A stretch of 45,532 nucleotides of DNA. Source: an uncultured Pelagibacteraceae bacterium (GTDB taxonomy: Bacteria; Pseudomonadota; Alphaproteobacteria; Pelagibacterales; Pelagibacteraceae). How positions within the stretch are numbered: the stretch's first letter is position 1; the number at the start of each line of letters is the position of its first letter. The translations under genes and the position numbers were made by a program. The notes below the pieces were generated by a model. The model was not told where the DNA came from. It saw only the letters and a program-made list of their open reading frames with translations, and searched no databases. Shown piece after piece: positions 16,109 to 26,090 of this stretch. The stretch is taken from positions 1 to 45,532 of the forward strand of contig CABYGR010000005.1 in NCBI GenBank assembly GCA_902518595.1, written 5' to 3'.

Positions 16109-18025
16109 TTAATTTGAAGAAGCTTTGTTTAAAGCTGAGAAAGTTTTTAAAAATAAATTTAAATCCATATTTTCTTGTTTATTAGAGTCCAACCTTCTAA
16201 TAGTTACTGAGTTACTGTCAACTTCTTTTTTACCACAAATTAATAAAATAGGTATTTTTGCAAGAGAATGATCTCTAATTTTATAGTTTAAATTATGTTT
16301 CTTTAAGTCAACAAAAGAACTTATCCCTGATTGATTTATTTTTTTTGAAACTTTGATCGCATAATCATCAAAATCATCAGAAATTGGAATTACAACAGTT
16401 TGAAGAGGTGAAATCCAAAAAGGAAATTTGCCAGCATAATGTTCTATAAGAATTCCAATAAATCTCTCTAATGAACCAAATAATGCTCTGTGCAACATCA
16501 CAGGAACTTTTTTTGTGCCATCTTTATCTACATAAGAGGCATCTAGTCTGCCAGGTAAATTTAAATCCACTTGAAGAGTTCCACATTGCCAATCTCTTCC
16601 AATAGCATCTCTTAAAACAAATTCTATTTTTGGTCCATAAAAGGCTCCTTCACCTTTATTAATACTATATTCTAGTTTTGATGCTTTAACAGCAGCTAAT
16701 AAAGATGCCTCTGCTTTATCCCATACCTCATCATCACCAACCCTTATTTCAGGACGATCTGCATATTTTAGTATTACATTTTCAAAACCTAGATCTTTAT
16801 AGATATCTAGAATCAAATTTGTAACATTTAAACATTCACTTGTAATTTGTTCTTCCGAACAAAAAATATGTGCATCATCTTGGGTAAATGCTCTTACTCT
16901 TAGCAATCCATGTAGGGCACCTGAAGGTTCATATCTATGAACTTTACCAAACTCTGTAATTCTTAGAGGAAGATCTCTGTAACTTTTAAGGCCTTGATTA
17001 AAAACTTCTATATGTCCTGGACAATTCATTGGTTTAATTGCAAATACTTTTTCATCAGGAGTCTTGGATGTATACATATTTTCTCCATATTTTTCCCAAT
17101 GACCAGATTTTTCCCATAATAATCGATCTAAAACTTCAGGTGTATTTACCTCCTTATATCCAGCAGCATCTTGTCGTGCTCTCATATAATTTATTAGTTT
17201 TTGAAATAGTGACCAACCCCTTTCATGCCAAAAAACAGAGCCTGGACTCTCTTCCCTAAAATGAAATAGATCCATCTCTTTACCCAATTTTCTATGATCT
17301 CTTTTTTCAGCTTCTTCAATTCTTTTTAAATAAGTATCCAAGTCTTTCTGACTTGCCCAGCTTGTTCCATATATTCTTTGAAGCATTTCATTATTTGAAT
17401 CACCTCTCCAATAAGCACCTGATACTTTCATTAATTTAAAATATTTTCCAATTTTTCCAGTTGAAGATAGATGTGGTCCTCTACAAAGATCGTGCCATTC
17501 TCCATGAAAATATACTGTTACTTCTTCTTCTTTAGGAATACTTTCTATTAGCTCAGCTTTGTAATGTTCTCCTTTCTTCTTAAAATGTTCAATTGCTTTA
17601 TCTCTATCCCAAACTTCTCTTTTTGTAACTTCATCACGATCTACAATTTCCTTCATCTTATTTTCAATCTTTACCAAATCTTCTTCTGTGAAAGGTTCTT
17701 TCCTTGCAAAATCGTAATAAAAACCATTTTCAATCACTGGACCAATAGTAACTTGAGTTCCTGGAAATAACTCTTGAACAGCCATAGCTAAAATATGAGC
17801 TGTATCATGTCTTATAGTTTCAAGGCCTTCCTGATTTTTTGAAGTAAAAATTTTTACTTTGCAGTCTTTATCTATTACATAATCTAAATCTTTTAATTGA
17901 CCATCCACTCCAATTACTACAGCTTGTTTAGCAAGTGACTTGCTTATTTTTTCTGCAATTTGTAATCCTGTAACTTTATTAGGAAAATCTAAATTATTCC
18001 CATCTGGTAATGTAATATTAGGCAT
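16109..18025 (-). CDS. thrS: Threonyl-tRNA synthetase
   Basis: TGS domain, RHDTAHILAMAVQELFPGTQVTIGPVIENGFYYDF, MNCPGHIEVF, C-terminal anticodon-binding domain. Confidence 0.97.
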   Translation of the reverse strand: MPNITLPDGNNLDFPNKVTGLQIAEKISKSLAKQAVVIGVDGQLKDLDYVIDKDCKVKIFTSKNQEGLETIRHDTAHILAMAVQELFPGTQVTIGPVIENGFYYDFARKEPFTEEDLVKIENKMKEIVDRDEVTKREVWDRDKAIEHFKKKGEHYKAELIESIPKEEEVTVYFHGEWHDLCRGPHLSSTGKIGKYFKLMKVSGAYWRGDSNNEMLQRIYGTSWASQKDLDTYLKRIEEAEKRDHRKLGKEMDLFHFREESPGSVFWHERGWSLFQKLINYMRARQDAAGYKEVNTPEVLDRLLWEKSGHWEKYGENMYTSKTPDEKVFAIKPMNCPGHIEVFNQGLKSYRDLPLRITEFGKVHRYEPSGALHGLLRVRAFTQDDAHIFCSEEQITSECLNVTNLILDIYKDLGFENVILKYADRPEIRVGDDEVWDKAEASLLAAVKASKLEYSINKGEGAFYGPKIEFVLRDAIGRDWQCGTLQVDLNLPGRLDASYVDKDGTKKVPVMLHRALFGSLERFIGILIEHYAGKFPFWISPLQTVVIPISDDFDDYAIKVSKKINQSGISSFVDLKKHNLNYKIRDHSLAKIPILLICGKKEVDSNSVTIRRLDSNKQENMDLNLFLKTFSALNKASSN

Positions 18026-19180
18026 CTAATTTATTAACTTTTTATATTCTGAATATGTAGAAAAACACATTTTTTCAACATTAAATTTATTAACAACATT
18101 TTTTCTACCTTCAATACCTAAGGATTTTATCGTTATTTCATCCAAATTTAATACTTTAAGAATTTTTTCACTTAAAGATTTTGCATCACCAGATGTAAAT
18201 AAATAACCCGTTTTTTCATCAATAACTGTCTCATTTGATCCACCTAAATTACTAGCAATTATAATCTTTTGCATAGATTGTGCTTCAACAGATACTCTAC
18301 CAAAAGCTTCTGGCTCAGTAGAAGCAGATACAATAATATCAGATACTTTATAGGCTAATGCCATATCTTTACAAATATCAATGAATTTTACTTGTTTGGT
18401 CATTCTAAATTGTTCCGTTAAACGGACTAACTTTTTTTTATATAAATCTCGGCCTTGATCATTACCTAATATAACAGCATAAAAAGCTTCGTAACCTAGT
18501 TGGATGTTTACTAAATTTATAGCCTCTAAAAATAATTCTTGCCCCTTCCAAGAAGTTAAACGTCCAGGCATTAAAATTATTTTTTTATTTTCATTAATTT
18601 CCCATTTTTTTAATAATTTATTTTCTTCGGATTCTATTTTTGTACTAAGATCAAAATAATCAACATTGATACCTCTAAAAATAACTAATAATTTTTTCTT
18701 ATCATTTAAAAGCTTCGAATAATTTTCTTTTATGTGAGAAAATATAAAATTAGATCCAGCTATAATCAAATCTGATCTAACCATGACAGAATTATAAAAT
18801 TTTTTCATCTTATTATCAAAATTATAAGTACCATGAAAAGTTGTTACAAATTTTCTTTTAGTCATTTTAGTAGCAAATAAACACGACCAAGCAGGTGCTC
18901 TACTTCGAGCATGCACTATTTGTATATTATTCAATAAAATAATTACAATTAATGCAATTGCATTAAATAAAATTAATAAAGGATTTTTACTATGAACAGG
19001 AAGTTTAATTAATTTTACTTTTTTTTTATCTACATATTTAGTTAAATCACCGCCGCTAGTAATTATAAAAGACTTACAATTATTTTCTGGCAAATAATGT
19101 GCAATATCATAGCAGCCTGTTTCGGCACCTCCATACCCTAGTTTTGGAATTACTTGTAAAACTTTTAAATTAGATGACAT
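18026..19180 (-). CDS. Glycosyltransferase family 4 (GT-B)
   Basis: LQVIPKLGYGGAETGCYDIAHYL; ILMPGRLTSWKGQELFLEAI; STEPEAFGRVSVEAQSM. Confidence 0.88.
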   Translation of the reverse strand: MSSNLKVLQVIPKLGYGGAETGCYDIAHYLPENNCKSFIITSGGDLTKYVDKKKVKLIKLPVHSKNPLLILFNAIALIVIILLNNIQIVHARSRAPAWSCLFATKMTKRKFVTTFHGTYNFDNKMKKFYNSVMVRSDLIIAGSNFIFSHIKENYSKLLNDKKKLLVIFRGINVDYFDLSTKIESEENKLLKKWEINENKKIILMPGRLTSWKGQELFLEAINLVNIQLGYEAFYAVILGNDQGRDLYKKKLVRLTEQFRMTKQVKFIDICKDMALAYKVSDIIVSASTEPEAFGRVSVEAQSMQKIIIASNLGGSNETVIDEKTGYLFTSGDAKSLSEKILKVLNLDEITIKSLGIEGRKNVVNKFNVEKMCFSTYSEYKKLIN

Positions 19181-19225
19181 CTGTTATGATTATATATTAA
19201 TAGAATTTACTATGAAACTCTTATA

Positions 19226-19969
19226 ATGAAATTCAATTACTATAAATTATCAAATTCAAAAAAAATCAGATATTTAATGAACTATAAAAAAAATAGTTCC
19301 TACATTGTATTTCTTCATGGTTTTAAGTCTGATCTAGAGGGAAAAAAGCCAAAAGCTTTTTTAAATTTTGCAAAAAAAAACAAACTAGGGTTTTTAGCAA
19401 TTGAATACTCTGGTCATGGAAAATCATCTGGTAAATTTATTAATGGAAATATTTCTAAATGGAGCAAAGAGACTAGATTGTTAATCAAAAAAATAGTAAA
19501 GAAAAATCAAATAATTTTTGTTGGATCAAGTATGGGGTCCTGGATAGCTCTTAATCAATTTAAAAATTATAAAAAACAAATTATAGGTTTTTTAGGTATC
19601 GGGTCTGCTCCTGAATTTTTAGAAAACTTGATGTGGAAAAAATTTTCTGAAAAAATGAAAAATGAAATTATAAAAAATGGAATTATCAATTTGAAACATG
19701 GGGAATATGAATACCCAATTACCCATCAACTAATTAAAGATGGAAGAAAAAACAAGGTTTTAAACAGATCTATTTTGGAAAAAATAAAAGTTACTATGGT
19801 TCATGGAGAAAAAGATAAATCTGTTCCAAAAACTTATTCAAAAAAAGTTTTGAAAATTTTTAAAAAAGCTGAAAAAAGATTAGTCATTATAAAAAATGGA
19901 AACCATAGTTTATCCACAAAAAATTGGCTCAAAAGATTAATTAAAGAATTAAGTTTAATTATTAACTAA
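19226..19969 (+). CDS. Alpha/beta hydrolase
   Basis: YIVFLHGFKSDLEGKKP; nucleophile elbow GSSMGSW; VTMVHGEKDKSVP; GNHSL His. Confidence 0.82.
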   Translation: MKFNYYKLSNSKKIRYLMNYKKNSSYIVFLHGFKSDLEGKKPKAFLNFAKKNKLGFLAIEYSGHGKSSGKFINGNISKWSKETRLLIKKIVKKNQIIFVGSSMGSWIALNQFKNYKKQIIGFLGIGSAPEFLENLMWKKFSEKMKNEIIKNGIINLKHGEYEYPITHQLIKDGRKNKVLNRSILEKIKVTMVHGEKDKSVPKTYSKKVLKIFKKAEKRLVIIKNGNHSLSTKNWLKRLIKELSLIIN

Positions 19970-22900
19970 CTTTTTTAACCATTTTTTTTAAAGTTATTGG
20001 ATTCTCAAGTTTATCTAGCATCTCTTTAGGACATACTTGAACAAAATTTTTTATTTCATTATCAATATTATCTAAAATTTTTTTTGAAAGTTGAGAATTT
20101 GTCTCTTGATAATGTTCATTAATTAAATCTTTTAAATAATTAATCCAATATTTTGTCTCTACATATTGCCAAATAACTGACTCTTCATTTACTTTTTTTT
20201 CAAAGTCTTTTGATTTATCATAAATAAAAGCCATCCCACCAGTCATGCCAGCTGCAAAATTATCTCCAACATTTCCAAGTATTACTACTGTTCCACCAGT
20301 CATATATTCACATCCATTGGAGTCGCATCCTTCTATAACGGCAATTGCTCCAGAATTTCTAACTGAAAATCTCTCACCTGCTTGACCAGCTGCAAAAAGT
20401 TTTCCTGATGTTGCTCCATATAAAACTGTATTTCCAATAATTGTATTTTCATTAGACACTAAATTACTTTCGTCAGGTAGCTTTATTATTATTGAGCCAC
20501 CAGATAAACCTTTTCCCACATAGTCATTTGCATCACCTTTTAAAACTAATTTTAGACCTTTTATAGAAAATGCCCCAAACGATTGTCCAGCTGAACCCTT
20601 AAAATTTAATGTCAAAAAACTTTCATCAAGTTTTTCATATCCATATTTTTTATAAAGATGATGAGAAATTCTAGTTCCAACAGCTCTATTAGTATTTTTA
20701 ATTAAATATTCTTTTTCAATTTTTCCAGAATTATATAAAGTTTTTTCTATTTCTGGCCAAATTTCTTGGTCTAATGTATTTGGCACAGGATTTATTTCTG
20801 AAGCTTCACAATATCTTTTATTTTCTCCTGAGTCTGCTTGAACAAATAATGGACTCAAATCAAGATCATCTAGATTTGACGAGGCTTTACTTACCTGCAT
20901 TAATAGATCTGTTCTTCCAATAATTTCATTTAAAGATTTAAAACCCAATTCTGCTAAAATTTCTCTTACTTCACTAGCAATAAAGGTAAACAAATTTACA
21001 ATTTTATCTGGTGTTCCAGTAAATTTTTCTCTCAGTTTTTTATCTTGGGTACAAACTCCAACTGGACAGGTATTAGAGTGACACTGTCTAACCATAATGC
21101 ATCCCATTGCTACTAAAGCAGTAGTTGCAACTCCATATTCCTCTGCTCCCATCATGGCAGCAACTACAACATCTCTACCAGTTTTAATTCCACCATCAGT
21201 TCTTAATGTAACTTTATGTCTTAGATTATTTAGAGTTAGAACCTGATTAGCCTCAGTAAGTCCCATTTCCCATGGTATACCTACATATTTTACACTAGTT
21301 TGAGGGGTGGCCCCTGTTCCTCCATTATGTCCAGAAATCAAAATAATATCTGCTTTAGCTTTTGCAACACCCGCAGCGATTGTTCCAACGCCTGAAGATG
21401 CTACAAGCTTAACTCCAACTCTAGCATTAGGATTTACTTGTTTAAGGTCATAAATTAATTGAGCTAAATCCTCAATAGAATAAATATCATGGTGTGGTGG
21501 TGGTGAAATTAAAGTTACTCCCGGAGTTGAATGTCTTAGTCTTGCTATTTCTTTAGTAACTTTAAATCCTGGTAATTGTCCACCTTCACCTGGTTTTGCT
21601 CCTTGAGCAATTTTAATTTCAATTTCATTGCAATTATTTAAGTAATTTATTGTTACACCAAATCTTGCTGATGCAATTTGTTTTACTCTAGAGTTTGCAC
21701 TATCTCCATTATCTTGAGTGTGAAATCTACTCTGATCTTCACCACCTTCTCCACTGCAAGAAGCCCCTTTAATTCTATTCATTCCAATTGCTAAAGTTTC
21801 ATGAGCTTCTTTTGATAGAGCTCCATGAGACATACTTCCACTTCCAAATCGTCTTAATATTTTTTTTATTGGTTCTACTTCGTTAATGTTGATCGGAGGA
21901 CCTAATTTTTTTTTTCTAAAATTTATTAGATCTCTTAAATTTATTGGTGGTAAATCATAAATACCTTTTGCATATTTTTTATAAGCTTCATAAGAATTTG
22001 ATCCAACTGCATTTTGTAATAAATGAATTAATCTTCCTTGATATTGATGTGTTTCTCCATTTTTTCTATATCTATAAATTCCACCGATGGGTAAAACAGT
22101 ATCTGTTGTTTCAAAAGCTTCCTTGTGAATTACTCTTATTTTTTTTTCAATACCCAACAGGCCAATTCCAGAAATCTTAGAAATTATTCCTGGAAAAAAA
22201 TCATCTACGATAGTTCTGCTTAGCCCCACTGTTTCAAAATTACAACCACCCCTGTAAGAGCTTAAAACTGAAATTCCCATCTTAGACATTATCTTTAATA
22301 AGCCAGCATTTACTGATTTTATGTATCTTTCTATACATTCATCAAAACTGAATTGGCCAAATAATTTCTTTTCAAATCTTTGATATAAACTATCAAATGC
22401 AAGATAAGGATTAACTGTAGTTGCTCCTACCCCAATTAAAGTTGCAAAAGAATGCGTATCTAACGCTTCACCAGACTGAACATTTATTGAAACGTATCCT
22501 CTTAATTTTTTTTTAATTAAAAATGAGTTGACTGCTCCAACACATAATAACATTGGAATTGGAAGTTTTTCTTGCGATAAATTTTTATCACTTAATATTA
22601 ATTGTGTAATACCTTGTCTTACAGCAATCTCAGCCTCCTTTTGTAAATTGTCAATTGCAGATGCTAGTGTCTTTTTTTTTGAAAAAGTACAATCTATTTC
22701 TACTGAATTCTTTCCAAAAAAATTAATAAATTTTCCAAACTGTGTATTTGATAGAATTGGGCTATTTAATACATAAATATTTTCTTTTGTTAAGGTATCG
22801 AAATCTAAAATATTTCCAAGATTCCCAAACCTTGTCTTTAAACTCATAACTTTATTTTCTCTTAAAGAATCAATTGGAGGATTGGTTACTTGGCTAAAAT

Positions 22901-24467
22901 TTTGTCTAAAAAAATGGTATAAAGGCCTATATTTATCTGACAAAACAGCTAAGGGAGTATCGTCTCCCATTGACCCTGTTGCTTCTTTAGCATCCTCAGC
23001 CATAGGGTGCAAAATTAACTCTAGATCCTCAAGACTAATTCCAAAAGAATGTTGTCTTCTTCTCAAATCTTCACCCGAAAAATTATTTTTTTCGTTTGAA
23101 ATTATTAATTTGTCATCAAGATCAACTATCTGAGAGTTAAAGTGTTTATATTCTTTAGCTAAGTAATCTTTTATCTTTTCATTGTTAAAGACTTTTCCTT
23201 TTTCAATTCTTACTCCTATAATTTCACCTGGTCCTAATCTACCTTTTGTTATTATTTTTTTTTCATTTAATTCGAACATTCCTGTTTCTGAGCCAGCAAA
23301 TAAAAATTTGTCTTTAGTGATTGTATATCTCAATGGCCTTAAACCATTTCTATCATTAGCAGCAATAACCCATTCATTATCTGTTGCTGCTATAGCAGCT
23401 GGTCCATCCCAAGGTTCCATTGTACTATTTAAAAAATTGAATAACTGCTGATTAGATTTTGAAAGTGTTTTACTTTTTTTTGACCAAGCATCAGGAACTA
23501 ACATCAATTTTGCAAGGGGTGCTGGTTGACCAGATATATTTAATAATTCAAAAACATTATCTAAAGCAGCAGAGTCTGATGCGCCCTTTTGAATTACAGG
23601 TTTAAGATTATTTACATTTTCAAATAATGGACTATTCATTTCTTCTTCATGAACTTTCATCCAATTTTTATTTCCCCTATAAGTATTTATTTCTCCATTA
23701 TGTGCTATAGCTCTAAAAGGTTGAGCTAAATTCCAACTTGGTGCTGTGTTGGTGGAAAATCTTTGATGAAAAATTGCATATCTAGATATAAATCTTTCAT
23801 CTTTAAGATCTAAATAAAAATCGGCTATACTTTCAGCCAAAAACATACCTTTATAAATAATTGATTTAGAACTTAATGAGCATACATAAAAATTGTTTAG
23901 AGATAAATTAAGAGCTTTATTTTCTATTTTTCTTCTAGTTTCATATATTTTTCTCTCTAATTCTTTATTTAACAAATTTTGATCATTAGACTTAAAAAGT
24001 ACTTGAATAATTTCTGGCATTGTTTGAAAAGCTTTAACACCCAAAACTTTTGAATTAACCGGAACCTGTCTCCACCCAAAAATATTAAAATTATTTTTTG
24101 TTAGTTCACTTTCGACTATTGTTTTACAACTTTCTTGTGCGTCATAATCATTTCTCGGTAAGAAAATCATACCAACGCAAATTTCACAATCATCATATTT
24201 GTGGCCTGTTACTTCTACTTTTTCTATAAAAAAATCTTTTGGAATCTCTACATGTATTCCAGCCCCATCTCCTGTTTTACCATCTGCGTCTACTGCACCT
24301 CTGTGCCAAACAGCTTTTAATGCTTCAATTCCATATTTAACCACTTGCCTTGATTTTTTACCCTCTGTAGAGGCAACTAAGCCCACTCCACATGCGTCAT
24401 GCTCCATTTCTTTTGAATAGACATGATTTTTTTCAAGTAATTTTAAATTTTTATAATATTTTTTCAT
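19962..24467 (-). CDS. gltB: Glutamate synthase large subunit
   Basis: N-terminal DACGVGLVAS, RFSTNTAPSWNLAQPFRAIAHNGEINT, FMN-domain GEGGEDQSRF, Fe-S region CIMVRQCHSNTCPVGVCTQD. Confidence 0.97.
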   Translation of the reverse strand: MKKYYKNLKLLEKNHVYSKEMEHDACGVGLVASTEGKKSRQVVKYGIEALKAVWHRGAVDADGKTGDGAGIHVEIPKDFFIEKVEVTGHKYDDCEICVGMIFLPRNDYDAQESCKTIVESELTKNNFNIFGWRQVPVNSKVLGVKAFQTMPEIIQVLFKSNDQNLLNKELERKIYETRRKIENKALNLSLNNFYVCSLSSKSIIYKGMFLAESIADFYLDLKDERFISRYAIFHQRFSTNTAPSWNLAQPFRAIAHNGEINTYRGNKNWMKVHEEEMNSPLFENVNNLKPVIQKGASDSAALDNVFELLNISGQPAPLAKLMLVPDAWSKKSKTLSKSNQQLFNFLNSTMEPWDGPAAIAATDNEWVIAANDRNGLRPLRYTITKDKFLFAGSETGMFELNEKKIITKGRLGPGEIIGVRIEKGKVFNNEKIKDYLAKEYKHFNSQIVDLDDKLIISNEKNNFSGEDLRRRQHSFGISLEDLELILHPMAEDAKEATGSMGDDTPLAVLSDKYRPLYHFFRQNFSQVTNPPIDSLRENKVMSLKTRFGNLGNILDFDTLTKENIYVLNSPILSNTQFGKFINFFGKNSVEIDCTFSKKKTLASAIDNLQKEAEIAVRQGITQLILSDKNLSQEKLPIPMLLCVGAVNSFLIKKKLRGYVSINVQSGEALDTHSFATLIGVGATTVNPYLAFDSLYQRFEKKLFGQFSFDECIERYIKSVNAGLLKIMSKMGISVLSSYRGGCNFETVGLSRTIVDDFFPGIISKISGIGLLGIEKKIRVIHKEAFETTDTVLPIGGIYRYRKNGETHQYQGRLIHLLQNAVGSNSYEAYKKYAKGIYDLPPINLRDLINFRKKKLGPPININEVEPIKKILRRFGSGSMSHGALSKEAHETLAIGMNRIKGASCSGEGGEDQSRFHTQDNGDSANSRVKQIASARFGVTINYLNNCNEIEIKIAQGAKPGEGGQLPGFKVTKEIARLRHSTPGVTLISPPPHHDIYSIEDLAQLIYDLKQVNPNARVGVKLVASSGVGTIAAGVAKAKADIILISGHNGGTGATPQTSVKYVGIPWEMGLTEANQVLTLNNLRHKVTLRTDGGIKTGRDVVVAAMMGAEEYGVATTALVAMGCIMVRQCHSNTCPVGVCTQDKKLREKFTGTPDKIVNLFTFIASEVREILAELGFKSLNEIIGRTDLLMQVSKASSNLDDLDLSPLFVQADSGENKRYCEASEINPVPNTLDQEIWPEIEKTLYNSGKIEKEYLIKNTNRAVGTRISHHLYKKYGYEKLDESFLTLNFKGSAGQSFGAFSIKGLKLVLKGDANDYVGKGLSGGSIIIKLPDESNLVSNENTIIGNTVLYGATSGKLFAAGQAGERFSVRNSGAIAVIEGCDSNGCEYMTGGTVVILGNVGDNFAAGMTGGMAFIYDKSKDFEKKVNEESVIWQYVETKYWINYLKDLINEHYQETNSQLSKKILDNIDNEIKNFVQVCPKEMLDKLENPITLKKMVKKVS

Positions 24468-25906
24468 TAAGCTACTTTTGCTTTTTGGGCTACTTTAGTT
24501 TCTAAATATTTTTTAATAGAAGATGCAGCATCTCTTCCATCTTTAATTGCCCAAACAACTAAAGAAGCTCCTCTAACTATATCTCCAGCGGCAAAAACTC
24601 CTTCTAAATTGGTCTCCATAGTGTCAAAGTCAGTTTTGATTGTTCCCCATTTTGAGACTTGTAATTCTTGTGAATCAAATAAATTTGGTAAATTTTCTGG
24701 ATCAAAACCTAGGGCCTTAATAACCATATCAGCTTTAATTTCAAAATTTGATCCTTTTTTAATTTCAGGCCTTCTTCTTCCACTTTCATCAGGATCTCCT
24801 AATTGAATCTTGTCTACAATCAAACTTTCAATTTTACTAGTTCCCTTAAATTCTTTTGGACTTGATAGCCAAACAAATTCTACACCTTCTTCTTCTGCAT
24901 TTGAAACTTCTCTCGCTGAACCTGGCATATTTTCTTTATCTCTTCTGTATAAACATTTTACTGATTTTGCTTTTTGTCTTATAGAAGTTCTAACACAATC
25001 CATAGCTGTATCACCTCCACCTATAACCACTACATCCTTTCCTTCAGCGTTTAAAACTCCTTTATCAAATAACTCAACTTCATCACCTAATCCTTTTCTA
25101 TTAGAGGCAGTTAAAAATTCCATCGCTGGAAAAATGTTATTTAAATCATTTCCAGGTAAGTTAATCTCTCTAGCTTTATAAACTCCAGTTGCGATCAATA
25201 AGGCATCATGTTTTTTTCTTAATTGTTCTAAATTAGAATCTTTTCCTACTTCAAAATTTTGAATAAATTCTATCCCACTTTCATCTAGGAGTTTTGTTCT
25301 TCTCTGTACTACAAATTTTTCTAATTTAAAATTAGGTATTCCATAGATTAAGAGACCACCTGGTCGATCATAGCGATCATAAATGGTGATTTTATAACCA
25401 CATTTTCTTAGTTGTTCAGCAGCTGCTAGTCCAGCTGGTCCAGCTCCTATAATTCCTATGCTTTGATTTTTTTCATTTTTAATCTTTAATGGTTTAATCC
25501 ATCCTTTCTCCCAAGCAGTATCCGTAATATATTTTTCAACTGAACCAATAGTAACTGTTCCATGACCAGACTGTTCTATTACACAATTTCCTTCGCATAA
25601 TCTGTCCTGTGGACATATTCTTCCACAAACCTCAGGCATATTATTAGTACTTTGTGACAATTCATAAGCCTCTTGAACTCTCCCCTCTGCAGTTAATTTT
25701 AACCAATCTGGAATATTATTACTTAAAGGGCAATGAATCTGACAAAATGGAACTCCACACTGAGAGCATCTACTTGATTGTTCTTTTGCTTTGTCTTTAA
25801 TAAACTGGTTATATATTTCCTTAAAATCTGATTTTCTATTTTCAACATCTCTTTTAGGTGGATTTTGTTGACCTATTTTTACAAATTTTAACATTTTATC
25901 AGTCAT
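24467..25906 (-). CDS. gltD: Glutamate synthase small subunit
   Basis: CSQCGVPFCQIHCPLSNNIPDWLKL, VCGRICPQDRLCEGNCV, IIGAGPAGLAAAEQLRKCGY, VVIGGGDTAMDCVRT. Confidence 0.96.
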   Translation of the reverse strand: MTDKMLKFVKIGQQNPPKRDVENRKSDFKEIYNQFIKDKAKEQSSRCSQCGVPFCQIHCPLSNNIPDWLKLTAEGRVQEAYELSQSTNNMPEVCGRICPQDRLCEGNCVIEQSGHGTVTIGSVEKYITDTAWEKGWIKPLKIKNEKNQSIGIIGAGPAGLAAAEQLRKCGYKITIYDRYDRPGGLLIYGIPNFKLEKFVVQRRTKLLDESGIEFIQNFEVGKDSNLEQLRKKHDALLIATGVYKAREINLPGNDLNNIFPAMEFLTASNRKGLGDEVELFDKGVLNAEGKDVVVIGGGDTAMDCVRTSIRQKAKSVKCLYRRDKENMPGSAREVSNAEEEGVEFVWLSSPKEFKGTSKIESLIVDKIQLGDPDESGRRRPEIKKGSNFEIKADMVIKALGFDPENLPNLFDSQELQVSKWGTIKTDFDTMETNLEGVFAAGDIVRGASLVVWAIKDGRDAASSIKKYLETKVAQKAKVA

Positions 25907-25962
25907 AATTTTTTTTGAATATAAAGCAAAATATACATTGTTTTTACTAGTAAAAGAATTAT

Positions 25963-25985
25963 TTAGGTCAGTATTTATGACCTAA
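25963..25985. promoter_or_regulatory. Inverted repeat TTAGGTCA-N7-TGACCTAA upstream of gltDB; candidate operator
   Basis: Perfect 8-bp arms, centre about 68 bp before the gltD start, in the gltD/uppP divergent intergenic region. Confidence 0.5.
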
Positions 25986-26038
25986 TTTTAACTATAATCA
26001 CCTTTAAATAAAGAAATTTTAATAATTGCATATCTAAT

Positions 26039-26053
26039 ATTCGAAAATCGAAT
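26039..26053. promoter_or_regulatory. Inverted repeat ATTCGA-AAA-TCGAAT upstream of uppP; candidate operator
   Basis: Perfect 6-bp arms with 3-nt spacer, 38 bp before the uppP ATG. Confidence 0.3.
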
Positions 26054-26090
26054 TGTTTAAAATGAATATTTTTTAAGTTACCACAATTAT

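Noticed and set aside
17038-17770. Plus-strand ORFs (73 and 68 aa) inside thrS
   Set aside because: Antisense to thrS; Cys/Phe-rich translation without domain support.
19908-19920. Perfect DnaA-box-like word TTATCCACA
   Set aside because: Single copy inside the coding sequence of an alpha/beta hydrolase; no cluster of boxes or origin-type AT region evident.
21944-25181. Several plus-strand ORFs of 65-123 aa inside gltB/gltD
   Set aside because: Antisense to strongly conserved glutamate synthase genes; no recognisable domains.
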